In this document: positions 8,137-13,778 of the stretch, in pieces
Layout of the letters: each line of letters begins with the position of its first letter
Position numbering within the stretch: position 1 is the stretch's first letter
Notes under the pieces: model-generated
Told to the model about the DNA's origin: nothing
Seen by the model: only the letters and a program-made list of their open reading frames with translations
The model's database searches: none
Assembly: GCA_026706505.1 (NCBI GenBank)
Contig: JAPOYQ010000776.1
Coordinates: forward strand, 2,086 to 15,863
DNA length: 13,778 nt
DNA from: Gemmatimonadota bacterium
GTDB taxonomy: Bacteria > Latescibacterota > UBA2968 > UBA8231
Direction of reading: 5' to 3'
Translations under genes and position numbers: made by a program

Positions 8137-8184
8137 GGATTCAGGAACCCGATCCCGGGTCGCCGGACGACCCCGGAGGAATCC
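8137..8184. other. Nested imperfect hairpin (possible structured RNA or element remnant)
   Basis: Three inverted arms are nested. GGATTC (8137-8142) pairs with GAATCC (8179-8184). Inside, TCC (8153-8155) pairs with GGA (8175-8177). After a C-C mismatch, GGGTCG (8157-8162) pairs with CGACCC (8168-8173), around a 5-base loop. No T-run follows on either strand, so it is not a typical terminator. Confidence 0.45.
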
Positions 8185-8525
8185 CTGGCCTTTTGGTGGG
8201 GGGTCAAAGTGTCGAAAGACACGTATCGCGAGTACGGGTTGGGTGGGAACGATCGAGACCCTTGGCACCCCTTCCCGACATCGGCCTAACGGCGTCAATG
8301 TGGGGGTTCCTGATCAAGGTTACCGGATTGGAGACAGCACTTTACGCGGACACACCACATTCAGGGACGGTGAGGGCGGCCACGATCCGCAGGCGCCCGC
8401 CACAGGCCGGGCAGCCGCTGAGGGAAGAAGGAGCGGTAGGGTTTCGTCCCGGCACCACAGTCGAGATCGGCGCCAACGGCCGGTGGATGGACTTCAAACC
8501 AATCTACTAAAAGGGAGCATGTGTT

Positions 8526-8830
8526 ATGACAGGCATAGGATACACCTCATACCGGACTCAACTTAGCCATCCCGTTCGCCGGATGGCAGGTTGTTCCCTG
8601 GTCTTACTCTTGCTTTCGCCCATCGGTCTTATAGGGCAGGAAGCCGGACAAGTGGAACTCTACACCCAGGACGGCGTCCAGACGCGGTCCTACAATTCGC
8701 CAACAGTCGTGGACGTGGGCTTACCCACCCCGGTGGACATACCCTCGGCCGTGACCGGAACCGGACAGGGGACGCGCCTGACCGAGGTGGAATTCGTGGT
8801 ACGGAAGGGGGAAGGTGGTCGGGTAGCACA
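8526..8830 (+). repeat. Tandem-paralog leader repeat, copy A
   Basis: The first 300 or so bases of this gene align with the start of the next gene (10005-10310). About 70 of the first 100 aligned residues are identical by eye, and long base-identical blocks occur at the start codon region and around the GTGQGTRLT motif. The similarity begins before the start codon, with AAGGGA-containing leaders in both. Confidence 0.85.
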
Positions 8831-9983
8831 GAGCATACCCAACAATGGAATAGGGGGTATCACGGAGGATCTAGCGGGCAATCTGTGGGTGGCAACCGGA
8901 GGAGGCCTCAGCCGCTTCGACGGCCAAACCTGGACGACCTTCACTGGAGAGGATGGTCTTTCAAGCCGCGGAATCAGGGATGTGGAAGTGGATCTACAGG
9001 GGCATGTGTGGGCTATCGATGGGGCCGGCATCAGCCGCTTCGATGGTCAGAGGTGGCATAATTACAAAGGCATGCCCAATGGGATAGATCTGGCTGCGGC
9101 GCCGAATGGGGATATCTGGTATGTCGCCGAATTCAAGCTTTATCGTTTCGATGGGGAGGACTGGTGGAAATACGGCTATGAAGATGGGATTCCTGATCGA
9201 GCCGAAATTGAACGGATAACAGTAGACCGGTCCGGTACCTTATGGGCCGCTTTTATCATACATGGCTTAGATACAGAGGCTGAGCCAGATTGGTATATCC
9301 TAACCTCATTTGACGGCCACCAGTGGACCTCTTATCAGCTCTATGGGGGAGCAAAAGGGTTTTTTGAGGATAGCAGGAATCGACTCTGGGTGGGATCAAG
9401 TGATGGCTTATATGTGAGGGAGAATCAGACGTGGCGTCGATACGACAGAGGCAGAAGGCGTTGGGTAGGACATATAAGTATGGCGGAATATGAGGATGGC
9501 AAATTCTGGATAAGGAATGGGAACGAATTTGGTTGGTTGGATGGAACCAAATGGACCTATTTTCCTTGGGAGGAATTCAGGCCTGGGGTTCTGTTGATGG
9601 ATAGCCAAGGCAATCTATGGATCACCTCGCGCAACGGACTGTTGAAGTGGGCATCCAGGGATCTCCCTACGCATATTGAAGGACAATCTGACGCCACCGA
9701 ACCTCGCTCTTTCAACCTGATGCAAAACTATCCGAATCCCTTTAATCGGGAGACCCATATTGGGTTTCACCTGGGGAAACGGGTGGATCTTTCCCTGCAA
9801 GTATTCAATGCGACCGGCCAATCGGTGGCCACCTTGATGGCCGGAGCCTACCCAGCCGGAGCCTATCAGACCCATTGGGACGGGCGGGATGATCAGGGGC
9901 AGGCAGTGGCCAGTGGGCTCTATGTCTACCGGTTGAATACGAATTCCTGGGAGTCCAACCGCAAGATGGTTCTGGTCAAATAA
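8526..9983 (+). CDS. Secreted seven-bladed beta-propeller protein with C-terminal FlgD/type IX-like sorting domain
   Basis: A protein of 485 residues from ATG 8526, with AGGGAG at 8512-8517 eight bases upstream. A basic n-region (YRTQLSHPVRR) and a hydrophobic core (LVLLLLSPIGLIG) form a signal peptide, probably cleaved near residue 38. Residues about 39-98 are a small N-terminal module shared with the next gene. Seven repeats follow, each with the pattern (D)xxGNLWVATxxGLSRFDGxxWTxF, as in the propeller repeats of two-component regulator sensors; no kinase domain follows. The last 80 or so residues start with QNYPNPFN and end with GLYVYRL...RKMVLVK, the fold that carries FlgD-like/type IX secretion sorting signals in FCB bacteria. 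It is therefore expected to be exported and anchored at the cell surface or released. The ligand is unknown. The first repeats (LSRFDGQTW, ISRFDGQRW) are the most regular. Confidence 0.85.
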   Translation: MTGIGYTSYRTQLSHPVRRMAGCSLVLLLLSPIGLIGQEAGQVELYTQDGVQTRSYNSPTVVDVGLPTPVDIPSAVTGTGQGTRLTEVEFVVRKGEGGRVAQSIPNNGIGGITEDLAGNLWVATGGGLSRFDGQTWTTFTGEDGLSSRGIRDVEVDLQGHVWAIDGAGISRFDGQRWHNYKGMPNGIDLAAAPNGDIWYVAEFKLYRFDGEDWWKYGYEDGIPDRAEIERITVDRSGTLWAAFIIHGLDTEAEPDWYILTSFDGHQWTSYQLYGGAKGFFEDSRNRLWVGSSDGLYVRENQTWRRYDRGRRRWVGHISMAEYEDGKFWIRNGNEFGWLDGTKWTYFPWEEFRPGVLLMDSQGNLWITSRNGLLKWASRDLPTHIEGQSDATEPRSFNLMQNYPNPFNRETHIGFHLGKRVDLSLQVFNATGQSVATLMAGAYPAGAYQTHWDGRDDQGQAVASGLYVYRLNTNSWESNRKMVLVK

Positions 9984-9989
9984 GGGACG

Positions 9990-10007
9990 CATAAATGCTT
10001 ATTTATG
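9990..10007 (+). promoter_or_regulatory. Hairpin masking the start codon of the second paralog
   Basis: CATAAAT (9990-9996) pairs perfectly with ATTTATG (10001-10007) across a 4-base GCTT loop. The ATG of the downstream gene is the last three bases of the 3' arm. The nearest Shine-Dalgarno-like sequence, AAGGGA (9982-9987), overlaps the stop of the upstream gene and is 17 bases from the ATG, too far unless the hairpin folds or ribosomes arrive from upstream. The upstream paralog has no such hairpin. A cost of AT pairing makes the stem only moderately stable. Confidence 0.45.
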
Positions 10008-10310
10008 ACAGGCATAGGATACACCTCAATCTCATACCGCACTCAACTTAGCCCTCTCGTTCGCCGGATGGCAGCCCGCTTGGTCTTTCTCTTGCTTTGG
10101 CCCATTGGTCTTATAGGGCAGGAAACTGGCCAGGTAGCGCTTTATACCACCACCGGGGTTCAAATGCGACCTCTCAATGCGCCGGCGGTCGTGGATGTGG
10201 GCCCGCCCATACAGGTGGAAGTGGCATCAGCCGTGACCGGAACCGGGCAGGGGACGCGTCTGACCGATGTGCAGGTGGTTGTGAGTGAGGGAGTCGGCGG
10301 CACTCAAGCG
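10005..10310 (+). repeat. Tandem-paralog leader repeat, copy B
   Basis: Second copy of the leader and N-terminal module found at 8526-8830. Compared with copy A it has an extra 6 bases after codon 8 and roughly 10 extra bases in the 5' leader, the latter creating the start-codon hairpin. Confidence 0.85.
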
Positions 10311-10520
10311 GCAGGACTAGCTCATGAGAAGGTTGGCCGGAAAGGGCTCCTGATTGATCCAGATGGCGATTGGCATGGTGCCTGGCCGCCTGCAATGGCC
10401 GGACCACCCGTGCTCGCATCCATCGTGGCCCGGAAACCTGCTCTATCCCCTGTGTTGGGCAGCGCACGGGAGTGTGAAGATTCCCTCACATTCCCACTGA
10501 TTTCCGGCGTGGCCCCGTAA
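10005..10520 (+). CDS. Leader-only tandem paralog of the upstream propeller protein, probably truncated
   Basis: A frame of 171 codons from ATG 10005, 21 bases after the preceding stop. Residues 1 to about 100 match the upstream protein closely: same MTGIGYTS start (with a two-residue insertion from a 6-base duplication), same hydrophobic signal segment with PIGLIGQE, same VVDVG and SAVTGTGQGTRLT blocks. From about residue 105 the similarity stops; there are no propeller repeats and no sorting domain, and the last 55 residues look like read-through of non-coding sequence. One copy of a 34-base repeat (10372-10405) lies in that tail. It may be a relic of a full-length paralog cut by recombination, or a small secreted protein consisting of the shared module. 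The ATG is within a hairpin and the ribosome binding site is distant. Expression and function are uncertain. Confidence 0.55.
   Translation: MTGIGYTSISYRTQLSPLVRRMAARLVFLLLWPIGLIGQETGQVALYTTTGVQMRPLNAPAVVDVGPPIQVEVASAVTGTGQGTRLTDVQVVVSEGVGGTQAAGLAHEKVGRKGLLIDPDGDWHGAWPPAMAGPPVLASIVARKPALSPVLGSARECEDSLTFPLISGVAP
10372..10405 (+). repeat. 34-base direct repeat, copy 1
   Basis: This segment (GGCATGGTGCCTG...AATGGCCGGACC) matches 10612-10645 at 32 of 34 positions, offset by exactly 240 bases, while the flanks are unrelated. It falls in the non-conserved tail of the leader-only paralog. Confidence 0.8.
10468..10495 (+). other. Ten-base-pair imperfect hairpin in the tail of the truncated paralog
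   Basis: GGGAGTGTGA (10468-10477) pairs with TCACATTCCC (10486-10495), nine Watson-Crick pairs plus one G-T pair, around an 8-base loop. No T-run follows. It sits 23 bases before the stop of the frame. Confidence 0.35.
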
Positions 10521-10900
10521 TACGACTTGGACGAATCGATGGCCGTACGCCCGGCCGTCCCTTTTCCGGTTCAAGGCGGCGGTAGGCGGACGGCGGATAG
10601 GTGCTGTGGCCGGCATGGTGCCTGACCGCCAGCAATGGCCGGACCCCAGCGGTAACGCCGACATGGGAAGGGCGGGAAAATACCCAAAAGACCCAACCCC
10701 CTGGTCAGCGGCAGCGGAGTTCCGCAGACTCTTTTGAAGCCGCTGCAGCGGGTCAGCCCCTGCGGTCGAAAGCGACTTCCGAGTGGAGCCGCCCTATTTG
10801 GATTGGCCTCCAGGACAGGAAGCGACCCCACCGGGATGGAGGGGAAGCGCGCCGCCGGAGCCCCTGCCACCGGGAGTGAAGGCCGCCCTACGAAAGGCAA
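10521..10900. other. Gene-poor junction of 380 bases
   Basis: No convincing gene is seen. The plus frame at 10601-10879 and the minus frame from 11149 into this stretch have no family features. It contains the second 34-base repeat copy, a G/C-rich purine tract toward its right end, and the ribosome binding site of the next gene (AAAGG, 10893-10897). Codon and base use differ clearly on its two sides. Confidence 0.6.
10612..10645 (+). repeat. 34-base direct repeat, copy 2
   Basis: Second copy of the segment at 10372-10405, with two mismatches. The unrelated flanks indicate a short dispersed element rather than a longer tandem duplication. The genome may hold further copies. Confidence 0.8.
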
Positions 10901-11896
10901 ATGATGACTGACAGGATTCGCTGGGGATTCCTCGCCACCGGCTGGATGGCCGAGATGTTCGCCGAGGGCATGTCCGTGGTGCCGGACGCCGAGATCGCCG
11001 CGGTCGGCTCCCGCGCCCTCGAAACCGCCGACGCCTTCGGCGACCGCTTCGAAGTTCCGCGGCGCTACGGCTCGTACGCCGAGCTCGTCGCCGACCCCGG
11101 CATCGACATCGTCTACGTCAGCAGCCCGCACACCTTTCACCGCGAGCACACCCTGCTCGCCCTGGAGGCGGGCAAGCCGGTGCTGTGCGAAAAGCCGTTC
11201 GCCCTAAACGCCGTCGAGGCCGGTGAGATGATCGCCGCGGCGCGCTCGCGCAAGCTGTTCCTGATGGAGGCGATGTGGGCCCGCTTCATCCCGGGGATGA
11301 TCAAGGTGCGGGAATGGCTGGCCGCCGGGGCAATCGGCGAGGTGCGCATGCTCGACGCCGAGTTCGGCTTCCGCGCCCGCTTCGATCCCACGCAGCGGCT
11401 GTTCAACCCCCACCTGGGCGGCGGCAGCCTGCTCGACATCGGCATCTACACCCTCGCCTTCTCCTCGATGGTCCTTGGGCCGCACCCCGACCGCGTCGAG
11501 GCCCTGGCCGAGATGGGAAGGACCGGGGTCGACGACCAGGCGGCCGTGCTGCTCGGGTACTCCGGCGGGCAGATCGCCGTGCTGCGCAGCGCCGTACGCA
11601 CCACCTTCGAGGGCCGCGCCCGCATCCACGGCACCGAGGGGATGATCACCCTGGATCCCCCCTTCCACAGGACCGAGCGCGTCACCCTCGAGTCCGGTGG
11701 GCGCAGCGAGAGCTACGAGTTCCCGCTGCGCCGCAACGGCTACGAGTTCGAGGCGGAGGCGGTGAACGGGTACCTGCGCGCCGGCAAGCTCGAAAGCGAC
11801 GCCATCCCACTCGACGAGACCCTCGCCCTGGTCCGCCTCATGGACCGCATCCGCGATGTCTGGGGGCTGAAGTACCCCGCCGAAAGGAGCTCCTGA
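10901..11896 (+). CDS. Gfo/Idh/MocA family oxidoreductase (dihydrodiol dehydrogenase-like)
   Basis: A protein of 331 residues. Two adjacent ATGs (10901 and 10904) are possible; AAAGG at 10893-10897 is spaced better for the second, so the true protein may lack the first Met. An N-terminal Rossmann fold (WGFLATGWMA, residues 8-17; Ala12 replaces a common Gly) binds NAD(P). CEKP gives Glu97-Lys98-Pro99, with Lys98 the expected catalytic lysine. GGGSLLDIGIY (about 173-183) contains Asp179 and Tyr183 in the positions seen in the dimeric dihydrodiol dehydrogenase branch. Family members oxidise or reduce sugars, inositols and related polyols in the cytoplasm; the substrate is not evident. It heads a tight operon: the next gene starts 3 bases after its stop and a sulfatase follows. 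Nearly all third positions are G or C, unlike the genes to the left. Confidence 0.9.
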   Translation: MMTDRIRWGFLATGWMAEMFAEGMSVVPDAEIAAVGSRALETADAFGDRFEVPRRYGSYAELVADPGIDIVYVSSPHTFHREHTLLALEAGKPVLCEKPFALNAVEAGEMIAAARSRKLFLMEAMWARFIPGMIKVREWLAAGAIGEVRMLDAEFGFRARFDPTQRLFNPHLGGGSLLDIGIYTLAFSSMVLGPHPDRVEALAEMGRTGVDDQAAVLLGYSGGQIAVLRSAVRTTFEGRARIHGTEGMITLDPPFHRTERVTLESGGRSESYEFPLRRNGYEFEAEAVNGYLRAGKLESDAIPLDETLALVRLMDRIRDVWGLKYPAERSS

Positions 11897-11899
11897 CTC

Positions 11900-12871
11900 G
11901 TGCGATACGGCGACTTTCCGTTCGCCCGGGTGCGGCCGTCGCGCCTCGTGTTCGGCACGGTCTCGCTGAACGAAGAGGAGCTCGAGGCCGGCTTCGACCT
12001 CCTCGACGCCGCCTTCGAGGCCGGGTACAACGCCTTCGACACCGCGGCGCTCTACGGCGGCGGCACCTGCGAGCGGGTGCTGGGCCGCTGGATGGAGGCG
12101 CGCGGCAACCGGGACGAGGTCTTCGTCATCGGCAAGGGGGCCCATCACAACTCCGACCGCCGCCGCGTCACCCCCTTCGACATCACCGCCGACCTGTTCG
12201 ATTCCCTGGCGCGGCAGCGCCACGGCCGCATCGACCTGCACCTGCTGCACCGGGACGACCCGGACTGCGACGTCGGTCCGATCGTCGAGATCCTCAACGA
12301 GCACCACGATGCCGGCCGCATCGGCGCCTTCGGCGGCTCCAACTGGACGGCGAGCCGCATCGCCGAGGCCAACGAGTACGCCCAAAAGCACGGGCTGGTC
12401 CCGTTCGCGGCGAGCAGCCCCAACCTCAGCCTCGCGGTGCAGGCGCAGCCGCCCTGGGCCGAATGCCTGTCCCTGTCGGGGCCGGACGGGGCCGCCGACC
12501 GCGACTGGTACCGGCGGCAGGGGATGCCGCTGTTCACCTGGTCGAGCCTGGCGGGGGGGTTCTTCTCCGGACGGCTGACGCGGCAGAACCGGGAGGAGAT
12601 GGGCGAAGAGTTCGGCGAGTGGTTCACCGACTGCTACTTCACCGAGGACAACTTCGAGCGCCTCGACCGCGCCGGGGAGCTGGCGGCGGAAAGGGGGGTG
12701 TCGGTGCCGCAGGTCGCCCTCGCCTGGGTCCTGCACCAGGACCTCGACATCTACGCCCTGGTGGCGCCGCGCAACGCGCGCGAGTGCGAGGAGAACGCCG
12801 CCGTGTTCGACATCGAGCTCACCGGCGCCGAGCTCGAGTGGCTCGACCTGCGGCGCGAACAACTTTTTTGA
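11900..12871 (+). CDS. Aldo/keto reductase
   Basis: A protein of 323 residues starting at GTG 11900, with AAGGAG at 11884-11889 ten bases upstream and inside the end of the preceding gene. The catalytic tetrad of the aldo/keto reductase (beta/alpha)8 barrel is complete: Asp47 (FDTA), Tyr52 (ALYGGG), Lys79 (GKGAHH) and His117 (LLHRDDP). The strand FGGSNW corresponds to the usual G-SN motif. The C-terminal half has the family pattern VPQVALAWVL followed by a phosphate-binding stretch (APRNARECEEN). It should reduce or oxidise aldehyde/ketone or sugar substrates with NADP(H) in the cytoplasm. The operon with a Gfo/Idh/MocA enzyme and a sulfatase suggests a carbohydrate substrate; the exact one is unknown. 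A long open frame on the opposite strand here is a by-product of the G/C-rich codon use. Confidence 0.9.
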   Translation: MRYGDFPFARVRPSRLVFGTVSLNEEELEAGFDLLDAAFEAGYNAFDTAALYGGGTCERVLGRWMEARGNRDEVFVIGKGAHHNSDRRRVTPFDITADLFDSLARQRHGRIDLHLLHRDDPDCDVGPIVEILNEHHDAGRIGAFGGSNWTASRIAEANEYAQKHGLVPFAASSPNLSLAVQAQPPWAECLSLSGPDGAADRDWYRRQGMPLFTWSSLAGGFFSGRLTRQNREEMGEEFGEWFTDCYFTEDNFERLDRAGELAAERGVSVPQVALAWVLHQDLDIYALVAPRNARECEENAAVFDIELTGAELEWLDLRREQLF

Positions 12872-12888
12872 GAGGAGAACGTCCGGCC

Positions 12889-13778
12889 ATGCCCCGGAAA
12901 CAGCCCAACATCATCTACATCCTCGCCGACGACATGGGGTACGGCGACATGGGGTGCAACAACCCGGAGTCGAAGATCCCCACGCCCCACCTCGACCGGC
13001 TCGCCGCCCAGGGGATGCGCTTCACCGATGCCCACGCCTCCTCCAGCGTCTGCTCCCCCAGCCGCTACGCCCTGCTCACCGGGCGCTACTGCTGGCGCAC
13101 GCCGCTCAAGAGCAGCGTCCTGTGGCCGTGGGATCCGCCCCTGATCGAGCCGGACCGCCTGACCGTCGCCAGGCTGCTGCAACAGCAGGGCTACCGCACC
13201 GCCTGCATCGGCAAGTGGCACCTCGGCTGGGAATGGGCGACGAAGGACGGCCAACCGGCTTGCGGAGACGTGCCCATCGGGCAGCACGACGGGGAACAGC
13301 GACTTGCCCTCGAGCGCAACATCGACTACAGCAAGCCGATCGGGGGCGGCCCTCTCGCCTGCGGCTTCGACCATTACTTCGGCGTCGACGTGCCCAACTT
13401 CCCCCCCTACACCTGGTTCGAGCAGGACCGGCTGGCCGCGGCGCCGACCGAACAGAAGCCGGACGAAATGTTCGGCCTGCCCGGAGCCATGAAGCCGGGC
13501 TGGAAGCTGGAGGAGATGGTCCCCGAGTTCGTCCGCCGCGCCCGCGACTTCATCGCCGCGGCCGGCTCCGACCCCTTCTTCCTCTACCTGCCGCTGACCT
13601 CGCCGCACACGCCCATCGTCCCCAACGAGCCCTTCATCGGCCGCAGCGGGACCGGCCTGTACGGCGACTTCGTCTGCGAAGTCGACTGGGTGGTCGGGGA
13701 AGTCATGGCCGCCCTCGACGAGCAGGGCCTGGCCGACGACACGCTGCTGATCTTCACCAGCGACAACGGCCCCGAGTG
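12889..13778 (+). CDS. Sulfatase, formylglycine-dependent Cys type (3' end outside window)
   Basis: The frame is open from ATG 12889 to the window end, giving the first 296 residues. GAGGAG at 12872-12877 lies 11 bases upstream and 17 bases after the preceding stop region. The metal-binding ADD of strand 1 is at residues 13-15, CSPSR at 55-59 carries Cys55, the residue converted to formylglycine, GKWHLG at 108-113 gives Lys109 and His111, SPHTP is further on, and SDNGPE near the end supplies further metal ligands. This is an S1-type arylsulfatase that would cleave sulfate esters, commonly from sulfated polysaccharides. The start leads directly into the first strand, with no signal peptide, so it is probably cytoplasmic and may act on imported sugar sulfates. 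The Cys in CxPxR requires an anaerobic or FGE-type maturase, not seen here. The remaining part of the protein is missing. Confidence 0.92.
   Translation, partial: MPRKQPNIIYILADDMGYGDMGCNNPESKIPTPHLDRLAAQGMRFTDAHASSSVCSPSRYALLTGRYCWRTPLKSSVLWPWDPPLIEPDRLTVARLLQQQGYRTACIGKWHLGWEWATKDGQPACGDVPIGQHDGEQRLALERNIDYSKPIGGGPLACGFDHYFGVDVPNFPPYTWFEQDRLAAAPTEQKPDEMFGLPGAMKPGWKLEEMVPEFVRRARDFIAAAGSDPFFLYLPLTSPHTPIVPNEPFIGRSGTGLYGDFVCEVDWVVGEVMAALDEQGLADDTLLIFTSDNGPE

Larger units (their letters stand above)
7671..8525. other. Gene-less stretch of 855 bases with structured elements
   Basis: No open frame here has recognisable protein features or convincing start signals. The longest minus frame (7667-8125) runs straight through the terminator hairpin and into the SDR start, and its translation has no family signature. 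The plus frames (7997-8566, 8193-8510) have arbitrary composition. What is visible is a strong minus-strand terminator (7741-7776), a nested hairpin (8137-8184), a short minus frame with a CPACGG motif (8342-8497), and the ribosome binding site of the next gene (AGGGAG, 8512-8517). The stretch may hold a noncoding RNA, a long leader, or decayed genes. Confidence 0.6.

Noticed and set aside
7997..8566. Plus-strand frames of 189 and 105 codons before the propeller gene.
   Set aside because: No recognisable motifs. One overlaps the start of the propeller gene, and the ribosome binding site at 8512-8517 belongs to that gene.
10468..10495. A hairpin considered as a terminator of the truncated paralog.
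   Set aside because: It lies before the stop codon of the frame and has no T-run on either strand.
11204..12862. A 552-codon open frame on the minus strand, opposite the Gfo/Idh/MocA and aldo/keto reductase genes.
   Set aside because: It is the mirror of two genes with complete catalytic motifs; its translation is rich in Val, Ala, Gly, Glu and His, typical of the antisense of G/C-rich codons, and shows no domain.
1..13778. Searched for CRISPR repeats, tRNA genes, toxin-antitoxin pairs, restriction or phage genes.
   Set aside because: None could be supported; no regularly spaced repeats and no characteristic protein motifs were found.

Overview
The window looks like a piece of an uncultured, secretion-rich bacterium, most plausibly from the FCB superphylum (the Latescibacterota, Zixibacteria or Gemmatimonadota kind). 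The reasons are a C-terminal NYPNPFN-type (FlgD-like / type IX) sorting domain on a secreted beta-propeller protein, an FG-GAP/ASPIC-UnbV (CRTAC1-type) secreted protein beside a large TPR lipoprotein, and frequent GTG starts. The exact phylum cannot be fixed from sequence reading alone. No rRNA, tRNA, CRISPR array or intact insertion sequence was seen.

Layout. (1) 1-2219, plus strand: the tail of a parvulin-type peptidyl-prolyl isomerase, overlapping by 4 bases a secreted seven-repeat FG-GAP/ASPIC-UnbV protein. (2) 2339-5089, minus strand: a TPR lipoprotein downstream of an RlmI-type 23S rRNA cytosine methyltransferase. (3) 5255-6880, plus: a GH32-like glycosidase whose usual acid/base Glu position appears to be Ala. 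(4) 6945-7670, minus: a short-chain dehydrogenase/reductase. (5) 7671-8525: an 855-base stretch with no convincing gene, but with a well-formed minus-strand rho-independent terminator and a nested hairpin. (6) 8526-10520, plus: a secreted seven-bladed propeller protein with a sorting domain, followed by a tandem paralog that keeps only the leader and N-terminal module and whose start codon lies inside a small hairpin. (7) 10521-10900: a gene-poor junction carrying one copy of a 34-base repeat. (8) 10901-13778, plus: a tight operon of Gfo/Idh/MocA oxidoreductase, aldo/keto reductase and a Cys-type sulfatase cut by the window end.

How the genes may work together. Region 8 reads as a carbohydrate (possibly sulfated sugar) catabolic operon: the sulfatase would remove sulfate and the two NAD(P)-dependent oxidoreductases would process the sugar or polyol. 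Region 1 pairs a foldase with a calcium-binding secreted propeller, which suggests assisted folding across the envelope. The GH32-like gene and the SDR stand alone in opposite orientations.

Composition changes along the window. Genes up to about 10.5 kb have mixed third positions, while the operon from 10901 has almost only G or C at third positions. The change falls in the gene-poor junction, so that operon may be transferred or, in a metagenomic assembly, the contig may be chimeric there. No clear new defence or mobile system is present. The most unusual items are the altered GH32 active site, the leader-only tandem paralog with its masked start codon, and the structured gene-less gap.
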